Origin: DATNFP01 sp035606335
GTDB taxonomy: Bacteria > Bacteroidota > Bacteroidia > Chitinophagales > Chitinophagaceae
Direction: 5' to 3'
Length of the DNA: 23,433 nucleotides
NCBI GenBank assembly: GCA_035606335.1
Contig: DATNFP010000036.1
Span: forward strand, 1 to 23,433
Numbering within the stretch: the stretch's first letter is position 1; each line of letters starts with the position of its first letter. The position numbers and the translations under genes were made by a program. Of this stretch, positions 1-7,335 are shown piece by piece. The notes under the pieces were generated by a model. The model was not told where the DNA came from. It did not search any database and worked only from the letters and a program-made list of their open reading frames with translations.

Positions 1-613
1 AATCTTTCTGCTCCCTCTCTGTCATGCTATTTATGCTTTCATTCAGCATATTAAATTCATCTACATCAGTTTGTTCAAGGATTATATGTTCCTGCTTTGA
101 GAGATCATATTTCTTAACCTTTTCCACTGTATTGTAAAATGGCCTCCATATCCTGTTCAATACATTCCTATTAATTATGTAAGTAGTAAAAAGTATAAGA
201 GCGATCATCGCGATCGTAACAATGATTATGATCTGCAATAAGTCTTCTGTTTCTTCCAACGGTTTGCTTACAGAAACCAGGTAATAATTATCACGAACCT
301 TCAGACCAAATTTTATTTCTCTGAATAAATCATCCGACCCATTAATATGAGCGTTATTATATGTGTGTTTTACCGGATAAAGACCTGTGGCCGGGTAATA
401 TACCGTTCGCTGATCTTTAGTAGAAATAACTTCTGGCAGCCTGTCGTACTTATTTGCATAAGTGCTGATCTCATCTTGCTCATTTTCCAAAGTTTCGTCT
501 ACCTGGCTGATTAAAATATATCGTAGCAGGAAATAAAAAGTACAACTGCCGATAATAAATATGACAATTGTAGCGAGAATATTTAACCTGTTATATTTTA
601 CAAAGAGCTTCAA
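1..613 (-). CDS. Sensor histidine kinase, N-terminal part (cut by window edge)
   Basis: About 204 residues can be read; the rest lies beyond base 1. The frame opens with TTG (611-613), whose TTGA overlaps the TGA stop of the response regulator, giving MKLFVKYNRLN. There is a membrane segment at about residues 11-33, an extracytoplasmic sensor of about 90 residues (36-124) containing the SVSKPLEET end typical of simple kinase sensors, a second membrane segment (126-147), and a HAMP-like linker that begins to enter the dimerisation domain at the edge. The H-box and ATPase domain are not visible. It is the cognate kinase of the adjacent regulator by overlap and order. The sensor ligand cannot be told from sequence. 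No ATG is available near the N-terminus, so TTG is the most likely start. Confidence 0.85.
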   Translation of the reverse strand, partial: MKLFVKYNRLNILATIVIFIIGSCTFYFLLRYILISQVDETLENEQDEISTYANKYDRLPEVISTKDQRTVYYPATGLYPVKHTYNNAHINGSDDLFREIKFGLKVRDNYYLVSVSKPLEETEDLLQIIIIVTIAMIALILFTTYIINRNVLNRIWRPFYNTVEKVKKYDLSKQEHIILEQTDVDEFNMLNESINSMTEREQKD

Positions 614-1287
614 CGGCTTATTAGTTTATATCCCATTCCGTAAATACTATGAATATAGTCTCCGGCACCTGCCTGCAGTAGTTTTTTACGAAGGTTTTTG
701 ATATGTGCATAGATAAAATCGTAATTGTCTGCCATATCCATATTATCTCCCCACAAATGCTCTGCTATAGCATTTTTTGATAAGACGCGATTTTTATTGA
801 TAATAAAATAAACCAACAGCTCATATTCTTTTCTTGTAAGAATTACTTCGGTATTGCTGACTTTTATTGTTTTTGCCTGTATATCTATCGTTATTTCTTC
901 AAACCTAAGTAAGTTATTCCCCTGTAAACTTTTACGTCGGATAATAGCAGCAATACGTACACTTAGCTCTGAAAGATGGAAAGGCTTGGTGAGGTAGTCA
1001 TCCGCACCAAGCTGCAGTCCTAAAATCTTATCATCCAATTCATTACGCGCAGAAATAATAATTACACCATCCATCTTATTTGCGGCCTTTAATACCTGTA
1101 ATAACTGCAGGCCGCTGCCGCCAGGGAGCATTATATCAAGAACAATACAATCGTATTGGTGTAACTCTACTTTATCCCTGGCATCCTGAAAATTACTAAC
1201 TGATTCACAGAGATATTGCTGCGAGGACAGATATTCAACCATACTTTTATTTAAAGATGGTTCATCTTCTACAATTAGAATTTTCAC
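610..1287 (-). CDS. OmpR-family two-component response regulator
   Basis: 225 residues with a complete receiver domain (1-120): acidic pocket E7/D8/E9, phosphoacceptor D51 in the VLDIMLP motif, S79 and K101 in LTKPF. The C-terminal winged helix (about 128-225) contains LTRKEYELLVYF and ends in the IYGMGYKL motif typical of the OmpR/PhoB class. The start codon is GTG (1285-1287); no ATG lies nearby in frame. The stop overlaps the kinase start by four bases, so the pair is translationally coupled. The YncE-like gene lies 54 bp upstream on the same strand with no hairpin between, which suggests one transcript. The regulator probably controls this locus, perhaps through the divergent intergenic region at 2359-2613; that is inference. 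Confidence 0.95.
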   Translation of the reverse strand: MKILIVEDEPSLNKSMVEYLSSQQYLCESVSNFQDARDKVELHQYDCIVLDIMLPGGSGLQLLQVLKAANKMDGVIIISARNELDDKILGLQLGADDYLTKPFHLSELSVRIAAIIRRKSLQGNNLLRFEEITIDIQAKTIKVSNTEVILTRKEYELLVYFIINKNRVLSKNAIAEHLWGDNMDMADNYDFIYAHIKNLRKKLLQAGAGDYIHSIYGMGYKLISR

Positions 1288-1341
1288 TGGCTGATTTTGA
1301 AACCTTTAATTTACACACTTGTTAATTCAATAGCAATTTTA

Positions 1342-2358
1342 TTACTTCTCAACTACTAATACCTGGAAAGTGCCAGGCACCATAGCAGGCTTGGCGTTAG
1401 CAGGTGTGTTTTTTTCAAATTCAGCAGTAGGTAAATATATTTTATGTGTTTTCTCATCCACAGATAATGTCCTTGCTCCTTTTTTGGTAACAACATTTGC
1501 AACAACATCAAACTCATTTGCAGATTTTTCTTTGATCACAGTTAATGTTCCATCTCCATTCGAGCTAAAAACGTTTTTAGTTGTCTTGTCAAATGCCACA
1601 CCATCACATCCATTACCAATTGGCAATTGTTTTACTATTTTGCCGTTTTCGGCATTCATAACGATCAGCATCTTGTTATCGCATCCTGAAAATAATCTTT
1701 TGGTTTTTGTATCTATAGCCAAGCCTGAAGGACCTTCTCCTTTACCTAAAGACCAGCGATTTTCCACAGTATTAGTTTTAGTGTTCACTTCCACAATTTC
1801 ATTTTTGTCCTCCATATTGATATATATCTTTCCTGCTTCATCAGATACTGCTGTTTCTGGTTTTCCACCCAGCTCTATTGTGGCTACTACCTGATTGTTT
1901 GAGGGGTCAATTATTGTTAATGATTTACCATGTCCATCACATACATACACTTTCTTAGTAAACTGATCATACATTATAGCATCAGGATTTTCGCCAGTTT
2001 TTATGTGATCCAATTCCTGGTTAGTATTAATATCGAATACCGTAACAGTATTCAGTTTTCCGTTGCTTGTGAACCCTTTCCCAAAGTCCGGGGCAAAAGC
2101 TATACCATGAACACCTGTTGTATTATTGATTACACCTACTGAATCCCCGGTATTCTTATCCAGTATATTAACCTGCGTAGCATGGGATACATAGATATTA
2201 TTACCTACGGGACTAACAGCGATGTAATCCCACTTACCGGCACTTTGTATGTGAAAAGTGTTGGAAATATGGTAACCGCCTTGTGCGTAACTACCAATAG
2301 TACATATAGCTGTAGCAGCTATTGCTAATATTGTCTTTAAAAAAGCTGTTGACTTCAT
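1342..2358 (-). CDS. Secreted YncE-like YVTN beta-propeller protein
   Basis: 338 residues from the ATG at 2356-2358. The open frame reaches back to 2526, but the ATG directly precedes a clean Sec signal peptide (MKSTAFLKTILAIAATAI, cleaved around SYAQ), so the shorter form is preferred. The rest is a series of about 42-residue propeller blades with repeated features such as VTVFDINTNQELDHI, LTIIDPSNNQVVATIELG and IYINMEDKNEIVEVNT. This is the YVTN/YncE class of seven-bladed periplasmic propellers. It lies divergent to a TonB-dependent receptor and is followed by a two-component system. A role as a periplasmic ligand-binding or sensing partner of the receptor is inferred; no enzymatic motif is seen. 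In E. coli, yncE is likewise divergent to the TonB receptor gene yncD. Confidence 0.88.
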   Translation of the reverse strand: MKSTAFLKTILAIAATAICTIGSYAQGGYHISNTFHIQSAGKWDYIAVSPVGNNIYVSHATQVNILDKNTGDSVGVINNTTGVHGIAFAPDFGKGFTSNGKLNTVTVFDINTNQELDHIKTGENPDAIMYDQFTKKVYVCDGHGKSLTIIDPSNNQVVATIELGGKPETAVSDEAGKIYINMEDKNEIVEVNTKTNTVENRWSLGKGEGPSGLAIDTKTKRLFSGCDNKMLIVMNAENGKIVKQLPIGNGCDGVAFDKTTKNVFSSNGDGTLTVIKEKSANEFDVVANVVTKKGARTLSVDEKTHKIYLPTAEFEKNTPANAKPAMVPGTFQVLVVEK

Positions 2359-2383
2359 GTTGTTATGGTTAAACGTTCGTAAA

Positions 2384-2397
2384 TGTGTTATAACACA
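2384..2397. promoter_or_regulatory. Perfect 14-bp palindrome, candidate operator
   Basis: TGTGTTATAACACA is a perfect inverted repeat lying 26-39 bp upstream of the YncE-like ATG and inside the divergent intergenic region shared with the TonB receptor. On the minus strand it is immediately preceded by ACCTTTG, a weak match to the TAnnTTTG -7 element, so a bound protein would cover the likely leftward transcription start. Which regulator binds it is unknown; OmpR-type regulators more often use direct repeats. Confidence 0.4.
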
Positions 2398-2613
2398 AAG
2401 GTCTAAAGCAATTCTGAATGTTTCCTGAAATAATAGTGAGAAAAATGTTACCATAAACTTAAGTCTTGCAAGTTGGCTAGTTAAAAAAATGGCAACTTTT
2501 CGTACAAAAATCGTGCGACTTAACACAGAGCTAACAATTACTTAACGTTACCTTCTTCATTCATTAAAAAATACTTTCGCGTAACGTAGAGATAATAATT
2601 CCTTAATACATGC

Positions 2614-5484
2614 GTGAAATCTTCCATTTTACTTTTGCGAAAATTCCCACGAAGCTTGAAACATTTTATACTTAGCATTCTCACATTCCTTTGTATTTCA
2701 AACTTTTCCATGGCCGCTGAGATAAAAGGCCATGTTTATGATAAAAAAACAAAGGAGCAAATTGTTGGCGCTTATGTAGCCATCAAATCTTTGACCAAGG
2801 CAGGAGTAACTGAACTGGATGGAGACTATTCCCTGAAGAATTTAGCACCTGGAACTTATGCGATAAGCTGTACTTATTTAGGGTACCGGGAAATTGACAC
2901 TACTATCTCAATAACAAGCAGTGATGAGATCGTTAAAATTGACTTTTATTTATCGGGTAGTTCTAAGGAACTGAAAGAAGTGCACATCAAATCGAAATTA
3001 TCGAGGGAGTCTGATTTGTTTGCAAATAAAACCGAGCAAAATGCTGACAACATTATAAATGTAATGTCCGCACATAGCATACAAATTTCACCAGACCTTA
3101 CTGTATCTGAAGTAATGCAGCGTATTTCAGGTGTATCTATGGCAAGAGGCGATGGAGGCCAGGGACAATACGCAATTATTCGTGGTATGGATAAAAGATT
3201 TAATACAACATTGATAAATGGTGTAAAAATACCCAGCCCTGATAATAAAGACCGGTATGTCCCTTTGGATATGTTTCCAGCAGAGCTGGTTGAGCGCCTT
3301 GAAGTAATTAAAACATTAACTCCAAGTATGGAAGGAGATGCAACTGGTGGCTCTATAAATATGGTAATGAAAAATGCGCCTGACAAACTAATGGTAGATG
3401 CTAATTTTGGATTAGGCTATAGTAGCATATGGGGAAGCAATGATTTTCAGAAATACAGCACGGCTACTGTAAATTGGAAATCTCCTGCAGAAATGTTGGG
3501 ACCAAATGTTTTTGCACCAGCATCTGATTTTCCGCTTCAGAATTTGGTAACGACCAATATCCATTCGCCTCTGAATACAAATTCAAGCCTTACAATTGGT
3601 AACCGCTTCTTTAAAGATAAACTTGGTATCATTATATCAGGAAGTTATCAAAGCACCTATGATGGATATCATGCCAACACTCTGTTACAAGCTGAAAATA
3701 CTGGTCCGTCACCTGATATCCATACGAATAATGTGCCTGATATAGAAGATTTTTTGGTAAGGCAATATTCAACTTTATCCAATAGACTAGGAACAGAAGC
3801 TAAAATAGATTATAAAATCAATGACAAAAACACAATCAGTCTATTTGGCACTTATTTATCACTAGACGATTATCGCGTAAGACAGACAATCGATTCTCAA
3901 AAAGGAGGCACTTCCCTTGCAAACGGATGGGCACTTGTAAACGGACTACATTATCGTACGGAAACAAGGACGACTTTGCAAAATATTTATAACACGACAC
4001 TTCAGGGCAAGCATCAGATCACTGATTTTCTTTCAGCTGATTGGTCACTTGTAACATCTGAAGCTAAACGCCTGCTGCCAAATGATGCACAGTTTGGCTA
4101 TGATGAAAAAGGGGCCGCATCCCCTACCAATCCGCCCAAGTACGTTACCTATGGTACTCCTTATGTCTCAGGATTATCTGACGAATGGCAACATAACACT
4201 GATAAAGATCTGGCAGGTTATGGAAACATTCATTATACACCTGATGCAATACCTTTCTTAAAAGGAATTGATATTGGTGTAATGTATCGCCATAAGGACA
4301 GAAGCAACTATGATAACAAGTATAGCCTATCTCCTGTTTCTGATAAGGATACCGACATACAGGTTTATACGAATGTTGAAAACTCTAAATTTTATTTTCT
4401 TCCGGCAAGCGGAGCTTTAGGAAGTGCAGCAGGCAATGCAGGGATCTATACTTTTAATGAAGACTTGTTGGCCTATTACGCACAGGCACATATTAATATA
4501 GGTGAAAAAACCACCATTTTAGGCGGAGCACGAGTTGAAAATACACAGCAAAGTTATAATACTCAACTACCTGTAACAGTATACGGATACAAAGCTTCTT
4601 ATAATTACATAGATATACTCCCGAGTATTCAGGCTAAATATCAATTACAGGAAAATGGAGCCATACGTGCTTCTTACTTTAACTCAGTTAACCGACCAGC
4701 TTACTCTGACCTGGTGCCCTACGCAGATCATTCAGCTAATGAATACTATCCCACTCAAGGTAATCCGAACCTGTTACATTCTGTAATTCATAATGCAGAT
4801 ATCCGGTATGAGCTTTTCCCAAAAGGGCTGGATGAATTTATGATCGGCGGCTTTTATAAGTATGTTATCAACCCTATAGAATATGGATTATCAAAACAGA
4901 CAGCTCTAGATTTAGATATCACACCTACGAATCGCCCGAATGCGACGAATTACGGTTTAGAACTAGTAGCAAGGAAATTTTTTGGCAACTTTGGTATATC
5001 AGGTAATTATACCTATACCCATTCAGATGTAATTGACGAAAAGCACATACTTCATTACCTTCCAAGCGGGAGTACAACATATGATTCTTTAAGTGTACAT
5101 AGACCCTTACAGGGACAAGCCGCTAACATTGGTAATTTCTCATTATTATATAGAAACCGAAAACAACAAATAGAAGCTCAACTCGCGTTATTATATACAG
5201 GGGATAGGATAAACACGGTTTCTTATTACAATGGCCTTGACATTTGGCAAAAACCAACCTGGAATCTTGACTTCTCGCTTCAAAAACAATTCGGCAAACA
5301 CTTTATAGCATATTTCAAGTACAAAAACATACTTAATACTGGTGTACAGTTGTACATAAAAGAAACTAACCAGAACTATAGTAGTGATATATATCCTTTC
5401 CAGGAAAGTCCAAATTATTATACAATCGAGAAAGATTATTATCGCTCGTCCATTTTATTAGGAGTTAGATATAAGATTTTTTAA
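2614..5484 (+). CDS. TonB-dependent outer-membrane receptor
   Basis: 956 residues. The start is GTG at 2614, with an in-frame TTG at 2632 as the alternative; there is no in-frame ATG before the end of the signal peptide (about residues 1-35, ending FSMAA). Residues 36-122 form a CarboxypepD_reg-type beta-sandwich (EIKGHVYDKK...GTYAISCTYLGY) usual in Bacteroidota receptors. The plug follows at about 130-255, with RISGVSMARGDGGQGQ, RGMDKRFNTTLINGVKIPSP, YVPLDMFPAELVERLEVIKT and GDATGGSINM. These resemble the receptor class with the RGLxxRYN/LPSP/VPLD pattern (TonB-Xanth-Caul-like) rather than SusC. The barrel ends in LGVRYKIF with a terminal aromatic. The beta-helix lipoprotein gene starts 37 bp downstream. 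The ligand is unknown. Confidence 0.95.
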   Translation: MKSSILLLRKFPRSLKHFILSILTFLCISNFSMAAEIKGHVYDKKTKEQIVGAYVAIKSLTKAGVTELDGDYSLKNLAPGTYAISCTYLGYREIDTTISITSSDEIVKIDFYLSGSSKELKEVHIKSKLSRESDLFANKTEQNADNIINVMSAHSIQISPDLTVSEVMQRISGVSMARGDGGQGQYAIIRGMDKRFNTTLINGVKIPSPDNKDRYVPLDMFPAELVERLEVIKTLTPSMEGDATGGSINMVMKNAPDKLMVDANFGLGYSSIWGSNDFQKYSTATVNWKSPAEMLGPNVFAPASDFPLQNLVTTNIHSPLNTNSSLTIGNRFFKDKLGIIISGSYQSTYDGYHANTLLQAENTGPSPDIHTNNVPDIEDFLVRQYSTLSNRLGTEAKIDYKINDKNTISLFGTYLSLDDYRVRQTIDSQKGGTSLANGWALVNGLHYRTETRTTLQNIYNTTLQGKHQITDFLSADWSLVTSEAKRLLPNDAQFGYDEKGAASPTNPPKYVTYGTPYVSGLSDEWQHNTDKDLAGYGNIHYTPDAIPFLKGIDIGVMYRHKDRSNYDNKYSLSPVSDKDTDIQVYTNVENSKFYFLPASGALGSAAGNAGIYTFNEDLLAYYAQAHINIGEKTTILGGARVENTQQSYNTQLPVTVYGYKASYNYIDILPSIQAKYQLQENGAIRASYFNSVNRPAYSDLVPYADHSANEYYPTQGNPNLLHSVIHNADIRYELFPKGLDEFMIGGFYKYVINPIEYGLSKQTALDLDITPTNRPNATNYGLELVARKFFGNFGISGNYTYTHSDVIDEKHILHYLPSGSTTYDSLSVHRPLQGQAANIGNFSLLYRNRKQQIEAQLALLYTGDRINTVSYYNGLDIWQKPTWNLDFSLQKQFGKHFIAYFKYKNILNTGVQLYIKETNQNYSSDIYPFQESPNYYTIEKDYYRSSILLGVRYKIF

Positions 5485-5521
5485 CCACAAATAAATATTC
5501 CACAAAAAACAAATAGCAATT

Positions 5522-6958
5522 ATGAAAAAGTTAGGTTTACTGGCGTTAATACCTGCATTAGTCCTTGCAGTTGCCTCCTGTAAAAAATCGTCAAATGGTA
5601 CAACGAATGTTGCTGCCGCACAGATCCAAGTTGGTCAGGCAATTAGCGACACCACAACTGGTGGACCACTTAAAGGAACATTCGGAAGTGGTAAGACCTA
5701 TAATATCAAACGTGATATAGTTGTAAACTTCGGAGATACTCTATTGATACAAAGTGGCGTTACTTTAAAAATGAGTAGTGGCGTTAATATTATTGTACAT
5801 GGGAAATTTGTAAGCTTAGGCACTTCATCTGCTCCGGTTTCTATAACAACTGGTGCGACTAAAACAACAGGTTCATCGTCTCCTTCAAGCGATCCTGCTT
5901 ATGCCGGAGGTTGGGGTGGCATTTACTGTGATACCTCATGTAATTTATTAGTATTAAAATGGACACACCTTGATTTTGGCGGTGCTGTATTAATACCTCA
6001 GCCATTTAATGGTCCCACTGCAGGAAGCAGTGATTATGTTGTTTGGTTTGGCTGTCCTAATGGTGATTTTATCATGGAAGACTCATGGGTGTATGGCTGT
6101 CCTGACGATGTAATCCGTTTCTATGGCGGCCGTATCAATATGATGAGAAATACCTTCGAAAAATTCGGTGGTACAGGTGGTGACGGCTTTAACTCAAAAA
6201 GCGGAACCCAAGGTAACATGGCATACAACATGTTCATCGGTGGTGCTACAAACGGCACAAAATGTTCTGATGATGGAAACATCAATCCACAGAACATGAT
6301 CGCTATGTACAACAATACATATGTAAATTGTGGTTTTAGAAACAATGGTACCTTTGGTGCAAGAGCGGGATGTGCTGAAGTTGAAAATGACTCAAGAGCT
6401 TTAGTTTACAACAACATCATTGTAAACTGCCTTACAGGTTATAGAATTGCAGGCGGCCCTAAAGGCTCTAAAGTTTATTTGGCAGATACTTCAGCTCATT
6501 CTGACGGGCCTATTACACAAACAAAATATGGCTACAATTTAATGTATGGTGATGATTCTACAATAACTGATCAGTTCGTTCCTACCAGCATTGCGCAAGC
6601 TGAAGCCACACAACCCCAATCTACTGATATTCCCAATATGAAAGCATTCCTGGGCTTGTCATATAATATTGGTGATACTTATAGTGGTGCATCATTAGTA
6701 GGTCAAAATAATCCTGAATTCAAAAACTATCCTCTTCCTAATAAAAACTATGTTGGCCAGGCATCTATAGATGCTTATGATTTCCATCTTGCTCCTGGTT
6801 CTCCTGCTATCGGCAAAGGATATAAAGGATTTTCTGCAATTACAACTTGCACTATAGGATCTATACCTGTTGATCCAAACTTTGGTTCTTCAGGCATTAC
6901 TGGCCCAGGTTCTGACTTAGGCTGTTATCAAACTGATGGCAGCGGTAACCAACACTAA
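5522..6958 (+). CDS. Right-handed beta-helix lipoprotein
   Basis: 478 residues starting MKKLGLLALI, with a lipobox (LAVASC) that places the lipidated cysteine at residue 20, followed by KKSSNGTT. There is no aspartate/glutamate-rich surface-export signal after the cysteine, so placement on the outer surface is uncertain. The body is rich in Gly, Asn and Asp with short recurring strands (VIRFYGGRINMMRNTFEKFG, GNMAYNMFIGG, MIAMYNNTYVNCGF, RALVYNNIIVNCLTGYRIAG), which is the pattern of parallel beta-helix repeats seen in carbohydrate-active and adhesion proteins. I recognise no lyase catalytic set. It is in an operon with the TonB receptor, 37 bp away, and is followed by a terminator. It is likely the receptor's outer-membrane partner lipoprotein, analogous in position to SusD but unrelated in fold. 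Confidence 0.85.
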   Translation: MKKLGLLALIPALVLAVASCKKSSNGTTNVAAAQIQVGQAISDTTTGGPLKGTFGSGKTYNIKRDIVVNFGDTLLIQSGVTLKMSSGVNIIVHGKFVSLGTSSAPVSITTGATKTTGSSSPSSDPAYAGGWGGIYCDTSCNLLVLKWTHLDFGGAVLIPQPFNGPTAGSSDYVVWFGCPNGDFIMEDSWVYGCPDDVIRFYGGRINMMRNTFEKFGGTGGDGFNSKSGTQGNMAYNMFIGGATNGTKCSDDGNINPQNMIAMYNNTYVNCGFRNNGTFGARAGCAEVENDSRALVYNNIIVNCLTGYRIAGGPKGSKVYLADTSAHSDGPITQTKYGYNLMYGDDSTITDQFVPTSIAQAEATQPQSTDIPNMKAFLGLSYNIGDTYSGASLVGQNNPEFKNYPLPNKNYVGQASIDAYDFHLAPGSPAIGKGYKGFSAITTCTIGSIPVDPNFGSSGITGPGSDLGCYQTDGSGNQH

Positions 6959-6979
6959 AATTTATAATTAAATATTTTC

Positions 6980-7012
6980 AAGAGGGGTACTATGTATCCC
7001 TCTTATTTTTTT
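6980..7012 (+). terminator. Rho-independent terminator after the receptor operon
   Basis: An 11-bp stem (AAGAGGGGTAC / GTATCCCTCTT, one G-T pair) with a TAT loop is followed by ATTTTTTTAA. It lies 22 bp after the lipoprotein stop codon. The opposite strand is also AT-rich on its far side, so it could act in both directions. Confidence 0.85.
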
Positions 7013-7181
7013 AATTCTTTTGAGGCAGAAGATCGTAGCCAATATAGGTAGGTATAAATAAAGTAGTATCCTTAAAGTTTGTTGTATCACCATGTAATAC
7101 TATTTTATAATAATCAATTATGGTTAATGACAGGTGAGTGCCCAAGTAACGTAAGAAAATTGCTATGTCTTTCGCCTGCAA
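7011..7181 (-). pseudogene. Possible gene remnant or very small ORF
   Basis: On the minus strand a frame of 56 codons runs from a TTG (7179-7181) to TAA (7011-7013), with a protein-like composition ending IPTYIGYDLLPQKN. Immediately upstream a single in-frame TGA (7182-7184) separates it from a further open stretch reaching back to about 7322 (including SLYYNFNSFIQFLFSDNVNY). No ATG start is visible. The frame ends exactly at the T-tract of the terminator. I do not recognise a family. It could be the decayed tail of a lost gene or chance openness in AT-rich DNA. Confidence 0.25.
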
Positions 7182-7335
7182 TCATTCAAAGTCTATATAA
7201 TTGACATTATCACTAAATAAAAACTGTATAAAAGAATTAAAGTTATAATATAAACTATGTTGAGGTGATTTTTTACAATATAGTAGATTATTTGGAGCGT
7301 AACTTTTATGTTTGTTACCTCTTTAATTACCTACT
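7014..7335. other. Intergenic region before the S9 peptidase
   Basis: About 320 bp without a convincing gene between the lipoprotein terminator and the S9 peptidase. It is AT-rich. It contains the doubtful minus-strand frame listed separately and a likely -7 promoter element at its right end. No repeat or structural RNA was recognised. Confidence 0.5.
7307..7314 (+). promoter_or_regulatory. Likely -7 promoter element for the S9 peptidase
   Basis: TATGTTTG is an exact match to the Bacteroidota -7 consensus TAnnTTTG and lies 21 bp before the ATG at 7336, leaving a short leader. No good -33 TTG is found at the usual spacing; the nearest is only 12 bp upstream. The call therefore rests on the -7 match and its position. 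Confidence 0.35.

Noticed and set aside
1370..1894. A 174-codon plus-strand frame inside the YncE-like gene
   Set aside because: It is antisense to a clear propeller protein with a signal peptide; its hydrophobic composition is a shadow of the coding strand.
2359..2526. N-terminal extension of the YncE-like protein by 56 residues
   Set aside because: A clean signal peptide begins at the ATG 2356-2358; the extension would bury it, and it contains the palindrome and probable promoter.
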